NCBI GenBank assembly: GCA_031549415.1
Contig: JAVBPU010000036.1
Location: 1-23,220, forward strand
Origin: Limiplasma sp031549415
Lineage (GTDB): Bacteria; Bacillota; Clostridia; Christensenellales; Aristaeellaceae
Direction of reading: 5' to 3'
DNA: 23,220 bases
Numbering within the stretch: position 1 is the first letter of the stretch; each line of letters begins with the position of its first letter. A program made the position numbers and the translations under genes. Shown one piece after another: positions 6,370 to 13,172 of this stretch. The notes beneath the pieces were generated by a model. That model saw only the letters and a program-made list of their open reading frames with translations, was not told the origin of the DNA and did not search any database.

Positions 6370-7596
6370 ATGATTGTTCGGAAAGTAAAATCCACAGAAC
6401 TAAAGCGCATAAAGGAGCTTTTTGCCGTTGCCTTTGAGATCGGCGTGGACAATAGCCAGTCCCCCGAAGAGCTGCTCGCGTCCATCACAGCGAATCCAGA
6501 AAGCCGCCTGGACCTCTTTTGGCAATCCCAATGGGCCGCCTTTGAGGACGATGACCAGACCATGATGAGCTGTTTTGCGGCCATCCCTTTTCCGGTGCAT
6601 TTTGATGGGCATCATTGCACCATGATGGGCATTGGCGGCGTGGCCACCTTGCCCCCCTACCGCCGCCGGGGCGGCGTCCGCGCCTGCTTTGAAAGCGCGC
6701 TGCCGGATATGTATCAGGAAGGGGCCGTCTTTTCCTACTTGTACCCCTTTTCCACCGCTTATTACCGCAAATTTGGCTATGAGCTATGCTGCGAACGGAA
6801 AAAATACAAGCTGCTGATTCAAATGCTCCCCCGCACTCCGGTTTCCGGCGCTTTCCACCTTGTGGAGCAGGGCAACCTGATGCTTACGGACATTGGGGCC
6901 GTGTACCGGGCCTGGCAGGAAACCTATAATATGATGGTCGTCAATGCGGACATCGAATATGCCTGGGTACGCAAGGCCAACCCCTTCAAGGACCAGGAGT
7001 TCACCTATGTGTACAAGGCTGCGGACGGCACCCCCAAAAGCTATGTGTCGTTTACCAAGGAAGATACCCCCGATGGGCGTAACCTCCTCTGTCGCCGCTT
7101 TTTCTTTGTGGACCCAGAGGGCTTCTATGGCCTGATGAATCTATTTGTCAGCCTGGCCGCCGACCACCGCTACGTCACCTTTGAGGTGCCGGAGGACCAG
7201 GAAATCGAACCCCTGCTGCCGGAATGGTCCATGGGGGCTGGGTCCTGCGAACGGGTGCAACAGGGCATGGCCCGGGTGGTGAACGTGGAAAAGGCCCTGC
7301 TGCTGGCCAGGGTCCAGGGAAGCGGCCGCCTGGTGCTGGACATCCAGGACGCGCAAATTGCGGAAAACAATGGCCGTTTCGCCATTGCCTATGACCAGGG
7401 CCGGGGGACCCAGGTAACCAAAACCCAGGATGCAGCCGATGCCGCCCTGACCATCCAGGAATTTTCCAGGCTGCTGCTGGGCAAGTATGACGTGAACGCC
7501 CTACGCTTTTTAAAAGACGTGACCGTCTATACCTCCCCGGAAAAGCTGGCGCCTTTGTTCTACCGCAAGCCTCTGTGCATCACACAGTATTTCTAA
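6370..7596 (+). CDS. Eis-like GNAT family N-acetyltransferase
   Basis: Acetyl-CoA-dependent acetyltransferase of the Eis type; 408 residues, matching the roughly 400-residue family. The N-terminal GNAT fold carries the acetyl-CoA loop PPYRRRGG near residues 95-102, followed by FSYLYPFSTAYYRKFGYE, the conserved region that supplies the catalytic tyrosine. A second GNAT-like and a C-terminal SCP2-like domain fill the rest. The protein ends in Phe, as does mycobacterial Eis, whose C-terminal carboxylate takes part in catalysis. Mycobacterial Eis acetylates aminoglycosides and other amines; the natural substrate of clostridial homologues is mostly unknown. The start follows AAGGAAGG; a longer frame from 6199 lacks a site. 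It converges on the kinase gene with a 25-base gap. Confidence 0.88.
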   Translation: MIVRKVKSTELKRIKELFAVAFEIGVDNSQSPEELLASITANPESRLDLFWQSQWAAFEDDDQTMMSCFAAIPFPVHFDGHHCTMMGIGGVATLPPYRRRGGVRACFESALPDMYQEGAVFSYLYPFSTAYYRKFGYELCCERKKYKLLIQMLPRTPVSGAFHLVEQGNLMLTDIGAVYRAWQETYNMMVVNADIEYAWVRKANPFKDQEFTYVYKAADGTPKSYVSFTKEDTPDGRNLLCRRFFFVDPEGFYGLMNLFVSLAADHRYVTFEVPEDQEIEPLLPEWSMGAGSCERVQQGMARVVNVEKALLLARVQGSGRLVLDIQDAQIAENNGRFAIAYDQGRGTQVTKTQDAADAALTIQEFSRLLLGKYDVNALRFLKDVTVYTSPEKLAPLFYRKPLCITQYF

Positions 7597-7621
7597 GCCA
7601 AGGGGTTACCCCGCAGAAGCC

Positions 7622-9748
7622 TTACAATAAGTAGCGCCTCAGCTTGTCAATCATTTCATCCAGATCAATGGGCTTGCCCAGGTGGTCGTTCATGCCCGCC
7701 TCCAGGCAGCGCTCCACATCTTCCCGGAACACGTTGGCGGTCATGGCGATGATGGGGATGTTCTTCGCCCGGGGGTGCTTTTCCATGCGGATACGCCGGG
7801 TGGCTTCCAAGCCGTCCACCACGGGCATTTGCACGTCCATAAAAATCAGGTCATAGACCTCGCCGCTCCGCAGGAAAGCATCATAGGCCAGGGCGCCGTC
7901 CTCAGCGCAGTCAATTTGCAGGCCCGTCTCCTCCAAAAGGGACATCACAATTTCCCGGTTGATTTCCACATCTTCCGCCAGCAGAATGCGCTTGCCCTGG
8001 AAGATGCCGTCCAGCTTGGGCTTCTTTTGCTGCTCCGGCTGGGTTTTGGCCTGACCGATGCACAGGGCGATGCAATCCACCACATCCGACGTGAACAGGG
8101 GCTTGGGCATGAACCGGTCCACGCCCACCTCCACCGCCTGGGGCTCGATGTGGGACCACTCCGTGGCGGAAATCATAATCACAATGGTGCTGTCCCCGCA
8201 CATTTCTTTGATATGGCGGGTCAGTTCAATGCCGTCCATCTCCGGCATGGCCCAGTCCACAAAGATAATTTGATAGGGCTTCCTGGCGGCTTTCAGCTTC
8301 TGCAGGGCTTCTTTTCCACTGGCGGCCACATCGCAGGGCAGGCCCAGGGTATCCCCCATATGCATAAAGTATTCCAGGACCTCTGGGGAGTCATCCACCG
8401 CTAAAATACGGATGTTTTTCCACTCTGGCGAAGAAATCTCTTTTGTCTGTTCCCGCTGCTGCTCCGCCGCCTTCTCCAGCCAAGCGGTAAACCAGAAGGT
8501 GCTGCCCTTCCCCATTTCCGATTCCACGTCGATGGTGCCTTCCATCATTTCCACAATGTTTTTGGAGATGGCCAGTCCCAGGCCCGTTCCGCCAAACTTG
8601 CGGGACACGCCTCCATCCGCCTGCTCAAAGGACCGGAACAACTTCACGCGCTGTTCTTCCTTGATACCGATGCCCGTGTCCTGCACAGCCACCTTGATCT
8701 TCACCCGTTCGCCCTGGGTTTCCAGCAAATCGGCTGCCAAGGTGATCTGCCCGTGCTCCGGCGTAAACTTCACCGAGTTGGACAGCAGGTTGGTGATGAC
8801 CTGCGCCATGCGCTGTTCATCCGCAATCAGCACGGCGGGAATGTTCCTGTCAATGCGCACAAAGAAATCCTGCTTTTTTTCCTCAATGCGGAAATTCACC
8901 ACATTGACCACTTTGCTTAGCATCCGGTCAAAGGTAAAGGCCACGGGCGACAGTTCCAGCTTGCCCGCTTCAATTTTGGACATGTCCAAAATATCGTTGA
9001 TCACGCCCAGCAGATGGGAGGAGGCGTTGTCAATTTTTTCGATGCAATAGCGCATCTTATCCACATCTTGCGTGTTTTTGGCTATGCTGGACATGCCGAT
9101 GATGGCGTTCATGGGGGTACGCATTTCATGGCTCATATTGGACAGGAAATTGGTTTTGGATAGGTTGGCCTGCTCCGCCATTTCCTTAGCTCGCAACAGC
9201 TCCGTGATATCATGCATCAGCGTGATGGCGCCGCCCACCCGGCCCTCCTCATCCACCATGGGGGTAAAGTGCATTTGGTAATTCCGGGGGGTGCCCCTGC
9301 CTCCCATGTCGCATACCAGCGTGGAAAAAACAGTGCCGCGCTTTTGCATAGCCAGCTCAAAATTCTCATCCATTTTGGAGATGCAGCTTTCCATGCCGTA
9401 CGCGCCCAGCACATCCCGGTAATGGCGGCCATCAATCAAGCCAAAGCTGGGAATGGCGGCTTGCCTCAAAAAGGAGTCCGTGCAATAGGTAAACCCGCCG
9501 TTTTGGTCAAACAGCAGGATGATGTCCGGGCTGTTTTCCAGCAACAACCGCATATATTTTTCTTGTCGCTGCCGCTCCTCCGCCAAAATGGCATCCACCT
9601 TGGTTTTTGCCTTGGCGAATTCCATGGTGCGGGCCTGCTGCTCTTGCATGCTTCGCATTTGACGGCTCAGCCGCCGGATTTCTCTTTCCAGCTGCGCAAT
9701 CCTTTCCTGGGCCTCCATCGGCTCGCTGGCTTTTTGCTCGTCGCTCAT
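7622..9748 (-). CDS. Soluble PAS hybrid histidine kinase with two receiver domains
   Basis: 708-residue signalling kinase without membrane segments. Order: coiled coil (about 10-65), PAS domain (about 66-180, LLENSPDIILLFDQNG), HisKA with phospho-acceptor His207 in NMSHEMRTPMNAI, and a HATPase domain with N box NLLSNSVKFTP (320-330), G1 box DTGIGI and G2 box FGGTGLGLAI. Two receiver domains follow, with Asp498 (IIFVDWAMPEMDG) and Asp638 (LIFMDVQMPVVDG). There is no output or HPt domain, so phosphate must pass to a partner encoded elsewhere. The chosen ATG lies 25 bases after the FIST gene stop; the frame remains open further upstream but would then overlap that gene. It is probably cotranscribed with the FIST gene, which is a likely input. 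Confidence 0.9.
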   Translation of the reverse strand: MSDEQKASEPMEAQERIAQLEREIRRLSRQMRSMQEQQARTMEFAKAKTKVDAILAEERQRQEKYMRLLLENSPDIILLFDQNGGFTYCTDSFLRQAAIPSFGLIDGRHYRDVLGAYGMESCISKMDENFELAMQKRGTVFSTLVCDMGGRGTPRNYQMHFTPMVDEEGRVGGAITLMHDITELLRAKEMAEQANLSKTNFLSNMSHEMRTPMNAIIGMSSIAKNTQDVDKMRYCIEKIDNASSHLLGVINDILDMSKIEAGKLELSPVAFTFDRMLSKVVNVVNFRIEEKKQDFFVRIDRNIPAVLIADEQRMAQVITNLLSNSVKFTPEHGQITLAADLLETQGERVKIKVAVQDTGIGIKEEQRVKLFRSFEQADGGVSRKFGGTGLGLAISKNIVEMMEGTIDVESEMGKGSTFWFTAWLEKAAEQQREQTKEISSPEWKNIRILAVDDSPEVLEYFMHMGDTLGLPCDVAASGKEALQKLKAARKPYQIIFVDWAMPEMDGIELTRHIKEMCGDSTIVIMISATEWSHIEPQAVEVGVDRFMPKPLFTSDVVDCIALCIGQAKTQPEQQKKPKLDGIFQGKRILLAEDVEINREIVMSLLEETGLQIDCAEDGALAYDAFLRSGEVYDLIFMDVQMPVVDGLEATRRIRMEKHPRAKNIPIIAMTANVFREDVERCLEAGMNDHLGKPIDLDEMIDKLRRYLL

Positions 9749-9773
9749 TGCATCGTCGCTCCCATTCTTGGCT

Positions 9774-10931
9774 TTAGGTCTCCTGAAACACACAAACGGT
9801 GCAGGTAAAATTGTGGAAACGGTTATGAAGCTTCCCCGCTTCCCCATATACAGGGCAAATCTCACCGGCCACATAGCCCAGCTGGCAGGGCAGGCCCTCC
9901 GGCATCAGTTTTCGGATGATTTCTTTTTGTTCGTTGGCATCAAAGCCCATGACCAGGTAATGGGAAACGCAGGGGAACGCCACCATGCCTTTTTTATCCG
10001 GGATCTCACGGACGGCCTTCATGGCTTCCTCGGTCATGCGCAAAATATCCGCCGACTCTACCGAGCCCACAGCCAAGGTGCCGTTTTCCGGTATCATCCC
10101 GCTGCAGCGGGCATAGCCCTCCGGGGTAACAAAATGGATGACACGGGCCACGGATCGGGTGCCGTCGTTAAAATTGATCAGGAAGGGAATGCTGCCCACC
10201 CCATCCGTATCCATCGCCCGGGACAGGCCCAGGGTCTTTGCATATTGCTGGAACGTCACCCCGTTGACCTCTTTCATCAAGGTGCCTTCCGCCTGGGTAA
10301 TGATGGCCTTTTCCTTCTGCACATACTTTTCAGACATGGTGGCCACGTAAAAAACGGGCTTCACCGGGCCAAAGAACAGCAGGGACACCAGCCCCCCCCG
10401 AAAGCGCTCCCCGTTGCGCAGGGTGTAGCAGCGGGAATAATCCGTGGTATAGTCCATCACAATGGAGCCAAACACAGGGGCTCCGCCCGAAAGCCGGTCA
10501 TACGCCTCCAGCACGGTGTCCACTCCCACCGGCGTGGGCAGGGGAAACAGCGGAAGGATCATGCTGGGCTTCTTTTTCCCACCGTCGGTGGCCTGCAAAT
10601 AACTCTGCTGGAAGGCCTCCGCCCGCATTTCCTCCGCGTGCATGGTGGCAAACTGCACATTGTCACTGGTAAACACGGTAAGGGCCAGCATCAGGCTGTC
10701 GTCCATGCCGGTGACCATAGTGGCGGCCAAAGTTCCGCCGATCACTTCAAAGGGCAGCGCTTCCGCAATTTTCTGCGCCACTCCGCTTTCCATAAAATCC
10801 GGGTGGCAAAACAACAGCCCGGCAGAATACGCCAGCAGGTTCTTCTCCGGCTGCAATTGCTTCAGAATTTCTCCCAGGGCATATTCCGCGTCATCCGCCT
10901 CCAGGGTATAGGCCGTAAGCATTTGAAACAA
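9774..10931 (-). CDS. FIST domain sensory protein
   Basis: About 385 residues with an N-terminal FIST region (about 15-215, including NLLAYSAGLLFCHPDF and VIGGTLAATMVTG) and a C-terminal FIST_C region (about 215-370, including GLPCQLGYVAGEICPV near the end). FIST domains are predicted sensors of small ligands, possibly amino acids, and often sit beside histidine kinases or methyl-accepting proteins. The start is uncertain. GGGGAGG is best spaced for the TTG at 10931; the ATG at 10922 is 17 bases from it and the GTG at 10940 touches it. No membrane segments or signal peptide are visible, so it is probably cytoplasmic. It is first in a two-gene operon with the hybrid kinase. Confidence 0.85.
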   Translation of the reverse strand: MFQMLTAYTLEADDAEYALGEILKQLQPEKNLLAYSAGLLFCHPDFMESGVAQKIAEALPFEVIGGTLAATMVTGMDDSLMLALTVFTSDNVQFATMHAEEMRAEAFQQSYLQATDGGKKKPSMILPLFPLPTPVGVDTVLEAYDRLSGGAPVFGSIVMDYTTDYSRCYTLRNGERFRGGLVSLLFFGPVKPVFYVATMSEKYVQKEKAIITQAEGTLMKEVNGVTFQQYAKTLGLSRAMDTDGVGSIPFLINFNDGTRSVARVIHFVTPEGYARCSGMIPENGTLAVGSVESADILRMTEEAMKAVREIPDKKGMVAFPCVSHYLVMGFDANEQKEIIRKLMPEGLPCQLGYVAGEICPVYGEAGKLHNRFHNFTCTVCVFQET

Positions 10932-10985
10932 ATAAAACACCTCCCCAGCTGATAAAAAATCCGAACCGAAAAAAATTTCTTCATT

Positions 10986-10991
10986 ATTATA
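10986..10991 (-). promoter_or_regulatory. Possible proximal -10 box for the FIST-kinase operon
   Basis: A perfect TATAAT on the reverse strand, 55 bases before the FIST start. Seventeen bases upstream the hexamer is only TAAGTG, so it would be a weak or activated promoter. A second candidate lies 100 bases further upstream. Confidence 0.35.
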
Positions 10992-11041
10992 GAGAGCAAA
11001 GAAACGATCACTTACAGCGAGAACAAGAACAAAAGGGAAAG

Positions 11042-11082
11042 AAGATACTGATTCCTGCGCCTTTTGCCAGCGCCAGTATCTT
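11042..11082 (-). promoter_or_regulatory. Stem-loop at the predicted 5' end of the FIST-kinase mRNA
   Basis: AAGATACTG and CAGTATCTT (11042-11050 and 11074-11082 on the forward strand) pair over 9 bp. An inner GCGC/GCGC (11057-11060 and 11070-11073) lies inside, with a six-base bulge on one side. On the reverse strand it begins where the distal extended -10 promoter would start transcription, so the mRNA could open with a closed hairpin. A role in stability or regulation is inferred. The stretch 10941-11262 holds no gene. Confidence 0.4.
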
Positions 11083-11085
11083 TTG

Positions 11086-11094
11086 ATTATACCA
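11086..11094 (-). promoter_or_regulatory. Extended -10 promoter upstream of the FIST-kinase operon
   Basis: The reverse strand reads TGG-TATAAT, a TGn extended -10 element with a consensus hexamer. No good -35 lies 17 bases upstream (TAGAAG), which extended -10 promoters tolerate. The predicted start falls near 11079, at the edge of the stem-loop at 11042-11082. Confidence 0.45.
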
Positions 11095-11173
11095 TAGTCC
11101 CTGCTTTTCTTCTAGATGCATTCCCCTTTGTATGAAAAAGATCACATAAAGAGCAGCCTTTTTCACAGAGAAA

Positions 11174-11191
11174 CCGAGCTGATGGGCTCGG
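11174..11191 (-). terminator. Terminator of the Ala/Pro-rich protein gene
   Basis: CCGAGC and GCTCGG pair around a six-base loop. On the reverse strand the hairpin is followed by TTTCTC, about 70 bases after the stop codon of the secreted protein. The T-tract is interrupted, so strength is moderate. Confidence 0.55.
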
Positions 11192-11262
11192 CTTCTTTGC
11201 TGCGTATGGATTTGGAGGAGGGAGGGATGAAAGAGAGTCGGGAAGGAAACCTTCCCAAAAGT

Positions 11263-11904
11263 TTAGAAGGTTTCCACCACAGCGCGCCAGAACCAATTGG
11301 CGTTCTCTTCGGTGAGCTCGAACTGGTACTGCGTCGAATTGGTGCTGTTCGGCGCCGGGGTCCAGCCATCTTCGCCATTGACGCTATATTCCCAGGTGAT
11401 GGTGTAGCTTACGCCCTCGTAGCCGCTCAAAATGGCTTCCAAGGTCACGATTTCGCCATACTGGAAGCTGCCCTGGGCGCCCTGCAGCACGATGGTCACG
11501 CTGCGGACAGGCTCCGCCGTGGGGGCCACGGTGGGCTCAAGGGTCGGCTCGAGGGTCGGCTCCAAGCTGGGGTCCACGGAAGGCTCCGCAGAGGGCTCAG
11601 CAGTGGGATCGCCAGCGGCAGGGGCCTCCGTGGCGGGGACCTCCGTAGCAGGGGCATGAGTGGGATCGGGCGCATTGGTATGCTCCGCTGCGGGAGCGGG
11701 AGCCTCCACCTGCACGGGAGCAGGGGCGGGCGCTTCCGGGGCGGGCGCGGGAGCAGGCGCTTCCGGGGCAGGGGCAGGCGCCTCCACAACGGGAGCGGGC
11801 GCTTCCAGGGCAGGGGCTTCCGCAACGGCGATGTTCACGATGCTAACAAACAGCATCAAAGCGAGCATCAGTCCGATCATTTTCTTCATCTTCAAAACTT
11901 TCAT
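11263..11904 (-). CDS. Secreted Ala/Pro/Glu-rich protein with an Ig-like domain
   Basis: 213 residues in three parts. Residues 1-28 are a signal peptide (MKKMIGLMLALMLFVSIVNIAVA, likely cleaved after AVA). Residues 29-130 are low complexity, first EAPAPAP-type repeats and then TEVPATEAP, AEPSAEPS and LEPTLEPT-type repeats. Residues about 133-213 look like one Ig-like beta domain (VTIVLQGAQGSFQYGEIVTLEA ... WEYSVNGEDGW ... NWFWRAVV). There is no LPXTG, SLH or choline-binding anchor, so it may be released or held by the charged and proline-rich stalk. The start follows GGAGGG with 7 bases spacing. It ends at the last predicted strand of the domain, so it is either a minimal protein or the remnant of one with more repeats. 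The function is not known. Confidence 0.75.
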   Translation of the reverse strand: MKVLKMKKMIGLMLALMLFVSIVNIAVAEAPALEAPAPVVEAPAPAPEAPAPAPAPEAPAPAPVQVEAPAPAAEHTNAPDPTHAPATEVPATEAPAAGDPTAEPSAEPSVDPSLEPTLEPTLEPTVAPTAEPVRSVTIVLQGAQGSFQYGEIVTLEAILSGYEGVSYTITWEYSVNGEDGWTPAPNSTNSTQYQFELTEENANWFWRAVVETF

Positions 11905-12095
11905 CGTAGTTCCCTCCGGTGTTTCCTTAGTGTGAAGCGCATATTTCGCAACTTCTGTCCCTATTGTACCCTGTCAAGGTTACACAGGCGGTTGCATGAA
12001 GAGCGATTTGAAAAGATTTTTATATTTTTTTCCAGGACTTAGGAGACAATCTCTGAAACCCTTTGTTTTCAACGTTTTTTCTTTCCAATTCCCTC

Positions 12096-12271
12096 AAAAA
12101 ATTTGTTTGACAGCGGCTTTTGTCCGTATTTCGGCCTTGTGCTCGCCTTTTGAAAAATCATGTCAATCCGGCATCTTTTGAAGGCTCTGTCACGGTTTGC
12201 GATTTGCCGCGCCCGGTGGTTGCTGCTGCCTTCATCCATTTGTAGTAAAAATGTAACTTCTTTCCTGGCGC
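12096..12271 (-). ncRNA. Candidate small RNA or long 5' leader
   Basis: Transcription from the promoter at 12278-12306 would start near 12271 and reach TTTTTT at 12101-12096. Two similar modules lie within: GGCAAA...GACAGAGCC (12208-12183) and GGCGAGCACAAGG...GGACAAAAGCC (12147-12115), each closed by GGC/GCC. The second contains the small stem CCG-AAATA-CGG. A CCGG/CCGG pair also brackets the first. It does not match any riboswitch consensus I know. The alternative is the first half of a roughly 370-base leader of the secreted protein gene. Confidence 0.25.
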
Positions 12272-12277
12272 ACCCCT

Positions 12278-12306
12278 ATTATATCATAGAAGCCCGTTTC
12301 TTTCCA
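12278..12306 (-). promoter_or_regulatory. Extended -10 promoter facing the secreted-protein gene
   Basis: The reverse strand has TGGAAA (12306-12301), a 17-base spacer ending in TGA, and TATAAT (12283-12278). This combines a four-of-six -35, a TGn extension and a perfect -10. The nearest downstream start codon on that strand is at 11904. Confidence 0.55.
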
Positions 12307-12513
12307 TTCCATTATCTTGTGCCTGTCCAGAGCGCCATATGCTACCCATTGCACATTTGAAGCATCGGGGGAAAAAACGGACCCCCGCGTTTTCATGGGA
12401 GTTGGTGTCATCAGCGCTGTTCTTCCGAGAAATCCCAGATGGTTTTGGACCCGGCTTTCCGCCCAATGTAACTTCTGGCTTTTCTGCCCCCTGCCCAACG
12501 ACTCCCGAAAGAA

Positions 12514-12538
12514 CCCAAAGGGCCCCGGCCTCTTTGGG
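12514..12538 (-). terminator. Terminator downstream of mscL
   Basis: CCCAAAG (12514-12520) pairs with CTTTGGG (12532-12538). On the reverse strand the stem is followed by TTCTTTC. It lies 33 bases beyond the mscL stop codon. Confidence 0.6.
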
Positions 12539-12570
12539 GACGCCGGGACCTACTTTCCAGCAGAAACGTC

Positions 12571-13017
12571 TTATTCTTGGGCCAGTTCGCTGGTACAATG
12601 GGGGCAACGGGTGGCTTCGTCTGCCACGTCTTCTTTACAATAGGGGCACTTGCGCGCTTCTTTCGTAGAAACAGGCTTGGGAGGCATCAGCTTGGAAACC
12701 AACTTCACCAGCAGGAACACGCAAAAAGCCACCAGCAAAAAGTTCAGGAGCGCTTGTAAAAAGGCCCCGTAATTAAAGGTACCCGCGCCTGCGGCCTGGG
12801 CCGCTTCAATGGTGGGGTAGCTCTGCCCATTGAGCGCCACGAACAGGCCCGCCAGGTTGACGCCGCCCGTCAGCAGACCAATCAGCGGCATCACTAGGTC
12901 ATTCACCAGCGAATTGACAATGGCGCCAAAGGCGCCGCCCACCATGACGGCCACGGCCAGTTCCAGAAGATTGCCGCGGGTGCAAAAGGTTTTAAACTCC
13001 GTGATAAATTTCTTCAT
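12571..13017 (-). CDS. mscL: Large-conductance mechanosensitive channel with zinc ribbon tail
   Basis: MscL is a homopentameric membrane channel that opens under high membrane tension and releases solutes during osmotic downshock. The 148-residue product starts MKKFITEFKTFCTRGNLLELAVAVMVGGAFGAIV, with N-terminal helix and TM1 (about 15-45). A periplasmic loop follows, then TM2 (about 84-108, LLNFLLVAFCVFLLVKLV). In place of the usual short helical tail it ends with CPYC (124-127) and CPHC (138-141), a four-cysteine zinc ribbon facing the cytoplasm. The ATG is chosen by homology and by AGGAGG 9-10 bases upstream; the frame stays open to 13089 without support. Its own promoter is at 13061-13089, divergent from the response-regulator promoter. 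Confidence 0.92.
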   Translation of the reverse strand: MKKFITEFKTFCTRGNLLELAVAVMVGGAFGAIVNSLVNDLVMPLIGLLTGGVNLAGLFVALNGQSYPTIEAAQAAGAGTFNYGAFLQALLNFLLVAFCVFLLVKLVSKLMPPKPVSTKEARKCPYCKEDVADEATRCPHCTSELAQE

Positions 13018-13060
13018 AAAGGGAGGCCTCCTGATTTGATGATGAAGTGGATTTGGCAGA

Positions 13061-13089
13061 ATTGTAGCAGATTTCTTGTGATTGCGCAA
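13061..13089 (-). promoter_or_regulatory. mscL promoter
   Basis: On the reverse strand TTGCGC (13089-13084), a 17-base spacer and TACAAT (13066-13061), about 44 bases before the mscL ATG. The -35 forms one arm of an inverted repeat shared with the divergent promoter. Confidence 0.6.
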
Positions 13090-13101
13090 GGAGGCTTTGC
13101 C

Positions 13102-13130
13102 TTGCGTGACCTAAAGGAAAGCATTATAAT
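13102..13130 (+). promoter_or_regulatory. Promoter of the Bce-like two-component genes
   Basis: TTGCGT (13102-13107), a 17-base spacer and a perfect TATAAT (13125-13130), 42 bases before the regulator start. CGCAAGG (13085-13091) and CCTTGCG (13100-13106) form an inverted repeat containing most of both divergent -35 boxes. Confidence 0.65.
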
Positions 13131-13172
13131 CAAAGTGAGGCCGCTTGTGCCCCGGAACCCATGGAGGAGAGT

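Larger units (their letters stand above)
11905..12570. other. 666-bp region without a convincing gene
   Basis: No frame here has both a ribosome-binding site and family-like sequence. Visible contents are a reverse-strand promoter (12278-12306), a GC-structured segment followed by a T-run on the reverse strand (12096-12271), an AT-rich stretch at 12000-12110, and the mscL terminator near 12514-12538. The rest shows nothing recognisable. Confidence 0.6.

Noticed and set aside
9768..10952. Forward open frame of about 394 codons across the FIST gene
   Set aside because: Antisense shadow, His/Gln/Gly-rich and without a start signal; the reverse-strand FIST protein is coherent.
12105..12140. TTGACA near 12108 on the forward strand as a promoter
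   Set aside because: No acceptable -10 hexamer lies 16-18 bases downstream and no gene follows on that strand.
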